A stretch of DNA of 64,000 nucleotides, from contig JAUIBP010000008.1 in the NCBI GenBank assembly GCA_030427735.1, forward strand, positions 1-64,000, given 5' to 3'. Below, in pieces: positions 54,496 to 62,652 of this stretch. Below the pieces are notes generated by a model that worked only from the letters and a program-made list of their open reading frames with translations, did no database searches and was not told the origin of the DNA. Both the position numbers and the translations under genes were made by a program. Each line of letters starts with the position of its first letter. Positions within the stretch are counted from its first letter, which is position 1. This stretch comes from Bacteroidia bacterium (GTDB lineage Bacteria; Bacteroidota; Bacteroidia; Flavobacteriales; Flavobacteriaceae).

Positions 54496-54732
54496 TTAAC
54501 CTCCAGCGAAAGGTGGTAAAAAAGCAATTTCGTCGTGAAGCTGAAGCGCTTGGTCTTCGGATTCTTGTACTAATTTTTGATTAACGGCTACGTGAAACGG
54601 CAACGTGTTCATGTTGTGTTTTTCGGTAATATCTTTAATCAATTCTTTTAATGTTAGCGATTTTAAATCTAATTGTTCTTGTTTGCATTGGGCTTGTTCT
54701 GCAAGCATGCCAAAATATTTTATGGTAATCAT
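54496..54732 (-). CDS. moaD: molybdopterin synthase sulfur carrier MoaD
   Basis: A 78-aa ubiquitin-fold sulfur carrier. It starts MITIKYFGMLAEQ and ends in the essential PPFAGG, whose terminal glycine is thiocarboxylated. It is 2 nt downstream of the siroheme dehydrogenase gene. Confidence 0.94.
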   Translation of the reverse strand: MITIKYFGMLAEQAQCKQEQLDLKSLTLKELIKDITEKHNMNTLPFHVAVNQKLVQESEDQALQLHDEIAFLPPFAGG

Positions 54733-54734
54733 AG

Positions 54735-55319
54735 CTATTTTGTTTTTTTTACTAAATCCTCGGTAATTTTATTAAGGGCATCTACTTTATCTTGAAAATC
54801 ACCTTTTATTGTGGCTCTATACTGATTTAAGTTACTTACAAAATCGGTAATGTTGTCTGGGATTACATCTTCCAAAAATTGTCGTAAACGCTTGGCTGTT
54901 GTTGGCGATTTACCGTTGGTAGAAATGGCCATTTTTACATGCCCTTTAGTTACGATACCTCCTAAGTAAAAGTCGCATTGGTCTGGTGTATCGGCAATAT
55001 TTACTAAGAGATGTTTGGCCTTGGCGTCTTGATTTATTTGTAAATTAACATCTAAATTATCTGTACAGCCTATTACAAAGTGACGTTGCTCTAAATCGGT
55101 TTTTTCGTAGGCTTTTTGGGTTAAGGTAACGTTTGGGTGCTGCGAAGCTAAGGTTTTTAACTCATCTAGAAATTCTAAAGCAATGACTTCAACGCGTGCA
55201 TTAGGGCTCGATTTTAAAAGAAAACTTAATTTTTCTAAACCTACATTTCCTCCGCCAACTATTAAAACGTCCAGTTGGTTCACTTTTAGAAAAACAGGGT
55301 ATAATTCGTTGCGTTCCAT
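54735..55319 (-). CDS. precorrin-2 dehydrogenase/ferrochelatase-type siroheme synthase
   Basis: A 194-aa NAD-binding protein like Met8 and the N-terminal half of CysG. It has LIVGGGNVGLEKLSFLL at the dinucleotide site, VIGCTDN, and the helical KSPTTAKRLRQFLED tail. It oxidises precorrin-2 to sirohydrochlorin and may insert iron. With the methyltransferase upstream (1-nt gap) it makes the siroheme needed by NirB. Confidence 0.92.
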   Translation of the reverse strand: MERNELYPVFLKVNQLDVLIVGGGNVGLEKLSFLLKSSPNARVEVIALEFLDELKTLASQHPNVTLTQKAYEKTDLEQRHFVIGCTDNLDVNLQINQDAKAKHLLVNIADTPDQCDFYLGGIVTKGHVKMAISTNGKSPTTAKRLRQFLEDVIPDNITDFVSNLNQYRATIKGDFQDKVDALNKITEDLVKKTK

Positions 55320-55320
55320 A

Positions 55321-56130
55321 TTAAGAAATTATAGGTTCTATGTCTAAGTTCTGATAAATAAAATCGTCTTCCATAAACTGTTCGTTAAAATAGGTAAGCA
55401 AGCTTTTGTGCCCGTGTACCACATCGCCAATAATAATGATTGCAGGCGATGATAATTTTTTGGCTTCAACCATGGCTTCAATAGTTTCTATAGTGCCAAT
55501 AGCTTGTTGCGCTTCTTTCTTGGTACCGTTTTGAATGATGCCTACAGGCATGGTGTGTCGGTTATTGTCTTTGTAGATTGAAACAATTTCCGAAAGCTTC
55601 GACATGCCCATTAAAATAACTACTGTTGCTGTAGATTGTGCAGCAAGCTTGATGTCGTTCGATAGGGTGCGTGCCGATGTAGTTCCTGTAATTACCCAAA
55701 AACTCTCCGACATGGTGCGTTGCGTAACCGGAATACCTACCGAAGCAGGCACTGCAATAGCAGAGGTAATACCTGGAATAATAGCAGTTTTAATACCAAA
55801 ACCTTCTAAATAATCGGTTTCTTCTTTGCCTCGACCAAACACAAAGGGATCACCTCCTTTTAATCGCACGACTTTTCCATATTTTTGGGCGTACTCAACG
55901 AGCAGGTCGTTAATTTGATCTTGGGTATGGCTGTGGTTGCCCTTACGTTTGCCAATATAAAGTTTTACGGCATTGGGTGCGTGTTCTAAAATTTCTTCGT
56001 TTACCAATGCATCGTACAATACGGCTTTGGCCTTTTTTAAAGCTTTAACCGCTTTTAAAGTGAGCAAATCAGGATCTCCAGGACCAGCGCCAACAAGCGT
56101 AACTTTAGGTTGTATTTTGGTGTTTTTCAT
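55321..56130 (-). CDS. cobA: uroporphyrinogen-III C-methyltransferase
   Basis: A 269-aa SAM-dependent enzyme that converts uroporphyrinogen III to precorrin-2. Signatures are LVGAGPGDPDLLTLKAVKAL, RLKGGDPFVFGRGKEE and GITSAIAVPASVGIP. It is stand-alone, not fused as in CysG. Its first codon overlaps the end of mobA by 4 nt. Confidence 0.95.
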   Translation of the reverse strand: MKNTKIQPKVTLVGAGPGDPDLLTLKAVKALKKAKAVLYDALVNEEILEHAPNAVKLYIGKRKGNHSHTQDQINDLLVEYAQKYGKVVRLKGGDPFVFGRGKEETDYLEGFGIKTAIIPGITSAIAVPASVGIPVTQRTMSESFWVITGTTSARTLSNDIKLAAQSTATVVILMGMSKLSEIVSIYKDNNRHTMPVGIIQNGTKKEAQQAIGTIETIEAMVEAKKLSSPAIIIIGDVVHGHKSLLTYFNEQFMEDDFIYQNLDIEPIIS

Positions 56131-56711
56131 GATTTACTGTGTATTAAAGTTTGTAATTCGTCTTTTGTGTTTATGTTGTTTAAGGCTTCGTAATCTTTCG
56201 AAGCAACTTCAATTCTGTGATAGGTTGAAGATTGAATAAGTGTCATTAATTTTAATTGATTGTCGCGTATGGCGGCTTCAAATTTAGGTAAATTGTTAAT
56301 GGTGTAAAGTCCAATTAGGGGATAATCTCTAGTGTTATCGGACACAAAACTAATGTGTGTGTTTATCACTTTAGAATTGATGAGATAGCGTTTTAAAATA
56401 TCGGTTTTAATTAAAGGAATATCACAACTCAAAATCAGGTTTTGATGCGTAGAAGTGTGCGATAAGGCTGTATGAATACCACCCACAGGTCCTTTGTTTT
56501 TATGGATATCCGATACTAGCGGATAATTGTATTTGCTGTAATCGGTATTGTCTGTTATTAAATAAATACTATTTGTTATCGGTTTTACAGCATCAATAAT
56601 CCATTCTATAAATGGCTTCTCGTTAAACACAACAAGACCCTTTTCTGTTTGCATGCGCGAACTTTTTCCGCCACATAGAATATACGCCGATATGTGTTTT
56701 TGAGTTTGCAT
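56127..56711 (-). CDS. mobA: molybdenum cofactor guanylyltransferase
   Basis: A 194-aa nucleotidyltransferase that attaches GMP to the molybdenum cofactor. The GTP-binding start is ILCGGKSSRMQTEKG, with NKGPVGGIHTALSH and the catalytic SCDIPLI. The NasA-type nitrate reductase uses the bis-guanine-dinucleotide form, so the gene fits its place in the operon. Confidence 0.92.
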   Translation of the reverse strand: MQTQKHISAYILCGGKSSRMQTEKGLVVFNEKPFIEWIIDAVKPITNSIYLITDNTDYSKYNYPLVSDIHKNKGPVGGIHTALSHTSTHQNLILSCDIPLIKTDILKRYLINSKVINTHISFVSDNTRDYPLIGLYTINNLPKFEAAIRDNQLKLMTLIQSSTYHRIEVASKDYEALNNINTKDELQTLIHSKS

Positions 56712-57457
56712 TAGAATATAAATAATTTAAACGATGCTAATAATAATACCACAGATAAAATGTAGGTCAGTTTGACATTCGAAAACTTTTCGCTACCAAA
56801 AAGTGCACCTGCGGTTCCGCCAATAAGTGCAAAAGGCACTAAATAAAAAGCTTCTGTTGGAAAATCGTGTTGGTTGATTAAGAAACCTATCATTCCCGAG
56901 ATGGAATTAACAAAAATGAATAGCGCCGAAACAGCAGCCGATTCTTTGGTGTTTCCCCAGCCTAACAATAAAATTATCGGACTCAAAATGATGCCGCCAC
57001 CAATACCTATCATTCCCGAAAATAAACCAATGCCACAACCCACACACAATGCTAAAGGGATGTTCACATCTTTTTTTACAGATTTTTCTTTTCCAAAAAC
57101 GCCTAAAATCCGCAAGACGGCTATTAATAGAAATACGCCTAGAATTTGTTTGTATAATGTTGGATTAATAGATAAGTAACCGCCAATAAATGCGGCAGGA
57201 ATAGACGCGAGAGCAAAGGGGTAAAACAGTTTCCAACTAAAATATTTATTCTTTCTAAAATACCAAAACGAAATGCCGCTTACAAAAATGTTAAGTAACA
57301 AGGCTGTTGGTTTTATAATAAACAACGGAAATGAAAACAAGGCCATTAAAGCCAAGTACCCACTAGCGCCACCATGACCAACCGAGGCATATAAAAACGA
57401 AATGCCTATAAGAATGAGTGCAAAAACTATAAATAAATTGCCGCTAATAAATTCCAT
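56711..57457 (-). CDS. TauE/SafE-family membrane transporter
   Basis: A 248-aa integral membrane protein with about eight helices. It has the family repeats VGHGGASGYLALMALF near residue 26 and GIGLFSGMIGIGGGIILSPIILLLG in the middle. The family exports sulfite, sulfonates or other small anions. Its place between modE-like and mobA suggests an anion linked to this island, possibly nitrite, sulfite or molybdate; that is inference. Confidence 0.85.
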   Translation of the reverse strand: MEFISGNLFIVFALILIGISFLYASVGHGGASGYLALMALFSFPLFIIKPTALLLNIFVSGISFWYFRKNKYFSWKLFYPFALASIPAAFIGGYLSINPTLYKQILGVFLLIAVLRILGVFGKEKSVKKDVNIPLALCVGCGIGLFSGMIGIGGGIILSPIILLLGWGNTKESAAVSALFIFVNSISGMIGFLINQHDFPTEAFYLVPFALIGGTAGALFGSEKFSNVKLTYILSVVLLLASFKLFIF

Positions 57458-57788
57458 GGGTTTCGGGTTTAAATTCTTTATTTAAAAAGGTTTCGCATTT
57501 GTTGTTAAGCGCATCAAAGGTTTTAATAAGCGCCTTTCCGTATGCAGTTAGAGTAGTGCTACCACCAGATTTTCCGCCAATATACTTAACAAGTAGTGGT
57601 TGTTCCGCTAGCAATTCCATATCGTTTAACAAGTTCCATGCTTTTTTATAAGACATGTTTAAGCGTTTGGCAGCCGCAGAAATTGAATGTTCTTCATCGA
57701 CCATTTTTAAGAGTTGAATTTTTCCAAATCCAATAAATGGTTTGCCGTCTTTTTCTATCCAGATTCTACTTTTAATTTCCATAATCAT
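57444..57788 (-). CDS. ModE-like single-domain winged-helix regulator
   Basis: A 114-aa DNA-binding protein equivalent to the N-terminal domain of ModE: KMVDEEHSISAAAKRLNMSYKKAWNLLNDME is split between helix and turn, with KYIGGKSGGSTTLTAYGK as the wing. The molybdate-binding Mop domains of full ModE are absent. It overlaps moeA by 17 nt and the transporter gene by 14 nt, so it is co-made with the cofactor genes and may regulate them. Confidence 0.85.
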   Translation of the reverse strand: MIMEIKSRIWIEKDGKPFIGFGKIQLLKMVDEEHSISAAAKRLNMSYKKAWNLLNDMELLAEQPLLVKYIGGKSGGSTTLTAYGKALIKTFDALNNKCETFLNKEFKPETHGIY

Positions 57789-58962
57789 GTAATATTAAAC
57801 ATTGTACAGCATCACCTTTGTTTACAGTCTCGACCGCTTCTGGTACAATTGCTAAAGCATTACTAGTAGCGAAGCTGTGTAGCATAGAAGACTGTTGCCC
57901 TTGTAAAAAATCAACTTTATTATTACTAACTAAAGCTTTTAAAAACAGGGTTTTTCCTGTTGTGTTCTTTAGTGTAGAGCTGCTCTTAACTTTTGTGCTT
58001 TTAAGTAATTGGGCAGTTCCTCCCGAACATTTGTTTAGCAAGGGCAACACATACACATAAAAACAGGTTAGGGCAGAAGCCGGATTTCCTGGTAAGGCAA
58101 AAACAAATTGTTCCTTTTTCTGCCCAAACCAAAGGGGTTTTCCTGGTTTTTGATTGATTTTATAAAAGAGTTCTTTAACTTTTAAATGGCTTAGTGCTTG
58201 TTTCACAAAATCGTAATCTCCCACCGAAATACCCCCGGAAATAAGCAGTACGTCTGCGAATTTCAGTCCTTTTTTAATATGCTTTTTAGTAGTTTTTAAA
58301 TTGTCTTTAGCTCGAAAAATTTTTACTTTTTTAAAACCAAAACGCTTTAATGCCATTTTTAGCATAATGGCATTGCTTTCGTAAATTTCGCCATCTTCTA
58401 AAACCGTTCCTGCGGCTTGTAATTCGTTTCCGGTTACTAAAATTGAAATCTTAGGCTTTTGGTACACGGTTATTTTCCTGATGCCTAATCCTGTTAAAAA
58501 ACCAATGGCAGCTTCGGTTATAATTAGACCTTGTTTTAAAACAACTTCTCCCTTAGTAACTTGTTCGCCAATAGGTCTTACATTGGCTCCTTTTTTGGGG
58601 TGTTGCATTATTTTGGCTTCGGCATTTAGCACCTCTACATGTTCTTGCATAACTACAGTATCGGCTGTATCTGGTACTTTTGCTCCTGTAAAAATGCGTG
58701 CAGCTTCGTTAGCTTTTAAAACAATGTGTTTCGAGTCACCTGCTTTCGATTCATCAATAACGGTATAAACCTGACTGGCATCATCGCTCCAGCGTATGGC
58801 GTAGCCATCCATTGCCGATTGCCTAAACGGCGGCATATTTATGGGGGCCGTAATATCTTCAGCTAAAACAAATCCCAAGGTTTTTTCTATACGCATAGAT
58901 TTGACACTTGTTTTTGTGTTAGCAGCATCGATAATTTGTAAGGCTTCTGTTACTGAAATCAT
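57772..58962 (-). CDS. moeA: molybdopterin molybdotransferase MoeA
   Basis: A 396-aa enzyme that inserts molybdate into adenylylated molybdopterin. Signatures are PPFRQSAMDGYAI, RIFTGAKVPDTADTVVMQE, ILVTGNEL and LISGGISVGDYDFVKQAL, followed by LPGNPASALTCFYVYV. It is first in the cofactor operon, with its own regulatory element about 60 nt upstream. Confidence 0.95.
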   Translation of the reverse strand: MISVTEALQIIDAANTKTSVKSMRIEKTLGFVLAEDITAPINMPPFRQSAMDGYAIRWSDDASQVYTVIDESKAGDSKHIVLKANEAARIFTGAKVPDTADTVVMQEHVEVLNAEAKIMQHPKKGANVRPIGEQVTKGEVVLKQGLIITEAAIGFLTGLGIRKITVYQKPKISILVTGNELQAAGTVLEDGEIYESNAIMLKMALKRFGFKKVKIFRAKDNLKTTKKHIKKGLKFADVLLISGGISVGDYDFVKQALSHLKVKELFYKINQKPGKPLWFGQKKEQFVFALPGNPASALTCFYVYVLPLLNKCSGGTAQLLKSTKVKSSSTLKNTTGKTLFLKALVSNNKVDFLQGQQSSMLHSFATSNALAIVPEAVETVNKGDAVQCLILHDYGN

Positions 58963-59019
58963 GTTTTTAGCGTTATGTCTTATCGAATATAGCGAATTAA
59001 ATCCAGTTAAAACAATCTT

Positions 59020-59037
59020 CTACGTATTTTTACGTAG
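59020..59037. promoter_or_regulatory. inverted repeat upstream of moeA
   Basis: CTACGTA-TTTT-TACGTAG is a perfect 7-bp inverted repeat with a 4-nt spacer, 58 nt before the moeA start. On the minus strand it reads TACGTAAAAATACGTA; its first 12 bases equal the start of the narK element. Confidence 0.6.
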
Positions 59038-59181
59038 TTAATAATTTAAAGATGATTTATTGATAAAATTGCAATTAGACTTCGTGTTATTTGTTAACCT
59101 TTTGTTCGCGTTAGTATTACATGTAATTGCGTTATGTAGAAAAGGTATTAAGCTGTAACTTTATGGTATTAAATTGGAAGT

Positions 59182-60396
59182 ATGAAAATTTATCCATTAT
59201 CATCAATTATTATGCTTTGTGGCGCTATTCTAATAGTTGATGTTTTGGCTTTTTATTGGTTGAAGTCGGTTTTGCAGACGGTACCCTCGGTAGGATTTAG
59301 GCAGTTTATAAATGGTGCTTTTATATTTTTTTCGATAGCCTTGGTCACAGCTATTTTAATTTTAAAAGTACGTTTAGATCATATAGATATTCGCAGAAAA
59401 CAGGTATTAATTTCCCGATTGTATGGTTTAACAGTATCGTCTTTTATCCCCAAAATTATATTTGTGGTATTTATTACGATTTTTAGTGTTACCAACAGCG
59501 TATTTACCACAGAAAAGTCTGTTTATGTGGTTCCTGTTTTAGGGGTTTTGGCTGGGGTAATTCCGTTTATAGCCATTTTGTATGCTGTCTTTAAGGCCGT
59601 GTATCATTTTAAAGTGTACCGCGTAACGGTGCATCATAAAGATTTGCCCGAGGTGTTCGATGAAGTAAAACTTGTGCATATTTCCGATTTGCATTTAGGA
59701 AGTTTAAATTACAGGTATAAGGTATTGGATAGAGCCTTTAAAATGATTAACGATTTACAACCAGACATTTTGTGTTTTACAGGTGATTTGGTAAACAATT
59801 TTGCTTGGGAATTGAAAGGGTGGCAGGATAGTTTTTTGAAGTTAAATCCTGATATAAAAAAATATGCCGTTCTCGGTAATCATGATTATGGCGATTATAG
59901 TTTGTGGAAAACAACCCAGGAAAAACAAGATAATTTAAACGCGATAAAACAATTTTATACCAATGTTAATTTTCAATTATTATTGAATTCATCGGCATTG
60001 ATTCAAAAAGAAGATGCCCACATAGCAATAGTTGGTGTCGAGAATTGGGGACTTCCGCCATTTAAACAATATGGGGATTTAAATGAAGCCTTAAACGGTA
60101 TTGATGAAAGCACGTATAAAATTTTGTTATCTCACGACCCATCGCATTGGAGCGAAGAAATAGTAAAACAAACCAATATTGCTTTAACACTGTCTGGCCA
60201 TACACACGGCATGCAGGCAGGTATTAGAATTCGTAATAAATCGTGGAGCCCTATAAAATATAAATACAAACATTGGGCAGGTTTGTATAAGCAGGCCAAT
60301 CAATATTTATATGTTACCCGTGGTTTAGGTTGGTTGGGATTTCCAGGACGTTTGGGTATGCGGCCAGAAATTACAGTAATTCGCTTAAAGCGATAA
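59182..60396 (+). CDS. membrane-anchored metallophosphoesterase
   Basis: A 404-aa protein with four N-terminal transmembrane helices (within residues 1-150) and a calcineurin-type phosphoesterase domain. The metal-binding motifs are in order: HISDLHLG, FTGDLVNN, LGNHDYGD, LLSHDPSHW and SGHTHGMQ. It resembles YaeI-like enzymes proposed to hydrolyse lipid pyrophosphates, but the substrate is not known. It is monocistronic. Confidence 0.88.
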   Translation: MKIYPLSSIIMLCGAILIVDVLAFYWLKSVLQTVPSVGFRQFINGAFIFFSIALVTAILILKVRLDHIDIRRKQVLISRLYGLTVSSFIPKIIFVVFITIFSVTNSVFTTEKSVYVVPVLGVLAGVIPFIAILYAVFKAVYHFKVYRVTVHHKDLPEVFDEVKLVHISDLHLGSLNYRYKVLDRAFKMINDLQPDILCFTGDLVNNFAWELKGWQDSFLKLNPDIKKYAVLGNHDYGDYSLWKTTQEKQDNLNAIKQFYTNVNFQLLLNSSALIQKEDAHIAIVGVENWGLPPFKQYGDLNEALNGIDESTYKILLSHDPSHWSEEIVKQTNIALTLSGHTHGMQAGIRIRNKSWSPIKYKYKHWAGLYKQANQYLYVTRGLGWLGFPGRLGMRPEITVIRLKR

Positions 60397-60476
60397 TAGC
60401 ATTAGATAAATGTTTCTGAAATTACCTAGTGGCACTTTTGTAGCTTTTTTTATTAATTTTATAACACATAAATAAT

Positions 60477-60887
60477 ATGGACATTATGGGAGTTTTAGCA
60501 GAAGATCATAAACAATTAACCTTACTGTATAGTTCGGAAACTACTGTAGGAAAGCAAACTTTAGCTTACGCCGAAGCATCTGATAAAAATGTTTTAACTA
60601 TAGATGTTTCTAAAACTAAAGTTACAGGAACGCAATGGGTTGAAATTGCCGAGCGTTTAGGAACAACAGTATCACATTTAGTAAATACTACACATCCGGA
60701 TTTTGTAAAATTATACGGGTCGGAAGCTGTTAATTTAAGTACAGACGATTGGGTTAAGGTGCTTCAAAAACAGCCAGAAGTATTAAAAGGTTGTGTCGTT
60801 TTAAACGGATTGGAGTGTTTAATCGTTGAAAATCCTTCAGATATTGTAAAATATTTAGGTGTAGAAGGCGAAGATATTAAGGAGTAA
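60477..60887 (+). CDS. ArsC/Spx-like thioredoxin-fold protein without the active-site Cys
   Basis: A 136-aa protein. The pattern LYSSETTVGKQTLAYAEAS, then the central WVEIAERLGTTVSHLVNTTHPDF, then the C-terminal strand pair VVLNGLECLIVENPSDIVKYLG resembles the ArsC/Spx fold. The N-terminal Cys expected after the first strand is replaced by Ser/Glu/Thr, so arsenate reduction is unlikely. The gene is followed by a terminator. Assignment is by pattern only. Confidence 0.6.
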   Translation: MDIMGVLAEDHKQLTLLYSSETTVGKQTLAYAEASDKNVLTIDVSKTKVTGTQWVEIAERLGTTVSHLVNTTHPDFVKLYGSEAVNLSTDDWVKVLQKQPEVLKGCVVLNGLECLIVENPSDIVKYLGVEGEDIKE

Positions 60888-60916
60888 AAAAGTAACTGTA
60901 GAATTAATTCTTATTG

Positions 60917-60966
60917 AAAAAAAGCTGTTAAAAGTGAATAAAATCAACTTTCTAACAGCTTTTTTT
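60917..60966 (+). terminator. terminator after the ArsC-like gene
   Basis: A stem AAAAAGCTGTTA/TAACAGCTTTTT, extended by AAAGT/ACTTT with a small bulge, is followed by T residues. Confidence 0.82.
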
Positions 60967-60982
60967 GTCTAGTTAAATATTC

Positions 60983-61021
60983 AAAAAAAAAGTACAAACC
61001 AGTTAAAATGTGGTTTGTACT
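60983..61021 (-). terminator. terminator of the AraC-family gene
   Basis: A perfect 11-bp stem AGTACAAACCA/TGGTTTGTACT is followed on the minus strand by eight or more T residues. It lies 13 nt after the AraC-family stop codon. Confidence 0.85.
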
Positions 61022-61033
61022 TTCTAATATATG

Positions 61034-62053
61034 TTATGCTGTGGCAGCTAACGTATTTTGACTGTCTTGGTATTGTTTAGGACTACAGTTGTATTTTTCT
61101 TTAAAAATTTTAGAGAAATAACTTCTGCTGGTAAGTCCAACCGTATACACAATTTCTGAAATGTTTAAATCGGTTGTTTTAATTAATTCTTCGGCTTTTT
61201 CTACGCGAACATTTCTAATGTAATCGGTAACTGTTCTGTCGTGCATTAACTTGAACCCTTCTTGTAATTTAGAAGGCGATAAGGCCGATTTCGTGCTTAA
61301 GTATTTTAACGTGTATTGTTTTTCTGGATAATTTTTAATGAATAGAGATACCTCCTTAATGGTTTCCATGTCTTGTAAAGACAACGATCCGAATTGGTTA
61401 CTGGCATGCTCTAAATCGTCTTTATGCTGTTGAATTTCTAAAGCTAAAATGGCTTGCACACAACTTTCTATAAGCAAACGTCTTACCACACCTTCTTGGC
61501 GAATTTGTTCTAATTGATCTATTTTTTCGGCAATCTTAAGGTTGTACGAGCCTAGATAAACATAGTTTTCGTTACCGCTATTGCTTGTAAAGGTGTCGTT
61601 TAATTTACTGTTTAACTCGTTTTTTAACGACAGACTATCTGTGTTAACCACAATAGTCGAGAATTTTAACTGCTCGTCTTGTTGAAAGTGATATACATTT
61701 GTTGCGGCTTGTTCGCTACGTAAAATAGCTGTTTGAAAGGCTTCAAGTGTATTTAATGTACCGTTTACCTTAAAGCTGTGTTGTACATTACCTTCCGAAC
61801 AATATGTGAAATAGATAGGAGCCGATTTTAAAAAGGTATTAACCAAAGTAACATGGTCTTTAAATGTTATGTTAAACGCCAAATACGAAATGCTTTTTTG
61901 CACCGTAATACCACAAATAGTACCTGTAGCTAAATCGTTATCTACATTTAAAATATATTCGTTATCAAGTTTATTAATAGTTCCTCCAATGTGTTCTTGA
62001 AGGTCTTTAATCATTTTAATTGCTGTTGTCGATTTTATTTTTATAGTTTTCAT
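61034..62053 (-). CDS. AraC-family transcriptional regulator
   Basis: A 339-aa regulator. The last 100 residues are a double helix-turn-helix of the AraC type (LKYLSTKSALSPSKLQEGFKL-like first motif; ISEIVYTVGLTSRSYFSKIFKEKYNCSP second motif). The N-terminal 230 residues are of unrecognised type with no transmembrane helix. The same layout is seen in flavobacterial regulators of unknown signal. It is monocistronic. Confidence 0.88.
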   Translation of the reverse strand: MKTIKIKSTTAIKMIKDLQEHIGGTINKLDNEYILNVDNDLATGTICGITVQKSISYLAFNITFKDHVTLVNTFLKSAPIYFTYCSEGNVQHSFKVNGTLNTLEAFQTAILRSEQAATNVYHFQQDEQLKFSTIVVNTDSLSLKNELNSKLNDTFTSNSGNENYVYLGSYNLKIAEKIDQLEQIRQEGVVRRLLIESCVQAILALEIQQHKDDLEHASNQFGSLSLQDMETIKEVSLFIKNYPEKQYTLKYLSTKSALSPSKLQEGFKLMHDRTVTDYIRNVRVEKAEELIKTTDLNISEIVYTVGLTSRSYFSKIFKEKYNCSPKQYQDSQNTLAATA

Positions 62054-62115
62054 GAGGTCGTTTTTAAGGTTAAATACTTATGAATAATACACTTTAAGTC
62101 TGTTGGTTTTAAGAC

Positions 62116-62253
62116 TTATTTTGTTTCTAGATCGCTAACAATTCTTGGTTGATTGTCGATTCTGCTAATGATATTGTTTAAATTAATTGATTTAAAAAAG
62201 GACTTCTTTCGTACTTGTCCTACACGTGCATTCTGATCTGAAGTGGGTTTCAT
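62116..62253 (-). CDS. possible small basic protein, 45 aa
   Basis: The ATG at 62253 opens a 45-codon frame, MKPTSDQNARVGQVRKK ... RIVSDLETK, rich in Arg, Lys and Asn. An AAATAAAAATAACT stretch precedes the ATG, as is common in this group. The frame continues to a TTG at 62325, but the extra residues look non-coding. It lies 62 nt upstream of the AraC-family gene on the same strand. I know no family; it may be chance. Confidence 0.4.
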   Translation of the reverse strand: MKPTSDQNARVGQVRKKSFFKSINLNNIISRIDNQPRIVSDLETK

Positions 62254-62460
62254 ATAGTTATTTTTATTTAATGGTTTTTTGATATTCCAAAATTCGAAAA
62301 ATAGAACACGTTTTGTCTTACACAATTTTTAAATAGTGTTATATAATTTTTCGATTTCTAATAAATCAGCGTGTTTACGCCCTTGTTTTATTAAAATTAT
62401 GTTAACGAAACAGCGGGGTGTTAAGATTCTTTTAAGAAGTGATGGGGTAGAAAAAAACAA

Positions 62461-62595
62461 AGAGAGGCTGTTTAAAAATTAACTTTTCGTCAATCTGAAT
62501 TTATTTCAGATTCTCATAATTATTTATTTTCAATATGATAAGATTCTGTGTCAGGAACAGAATGACGTATTTTAATTTTTAAACAGCCTCTTTTT
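62461..62595. repeat. MITE-like element, short copy (135 bp)
   Basis: Perfect 18-bp terminal inverted repeats AGAGGCTGTTTAAAAATT (62463-62480) and its complement (62574-62591). The interior contains AATCTGAATTTATTTCAGATT and AGATTCTGTGTCAGGAACAG-AATGACGTA, matching the 37.5-kb copy in opposite orientation. It lies at the 3' end of the response-regulator gene and can form a long hairpin that would terminate transcription. Confidence 0.8.
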
Positions 62596-62652
62596 CTAAA
62601 TTATTTTAAGAGGGAGTTTATGCGCTTTAAGCAGATGAAAGTTGTAACGCAG

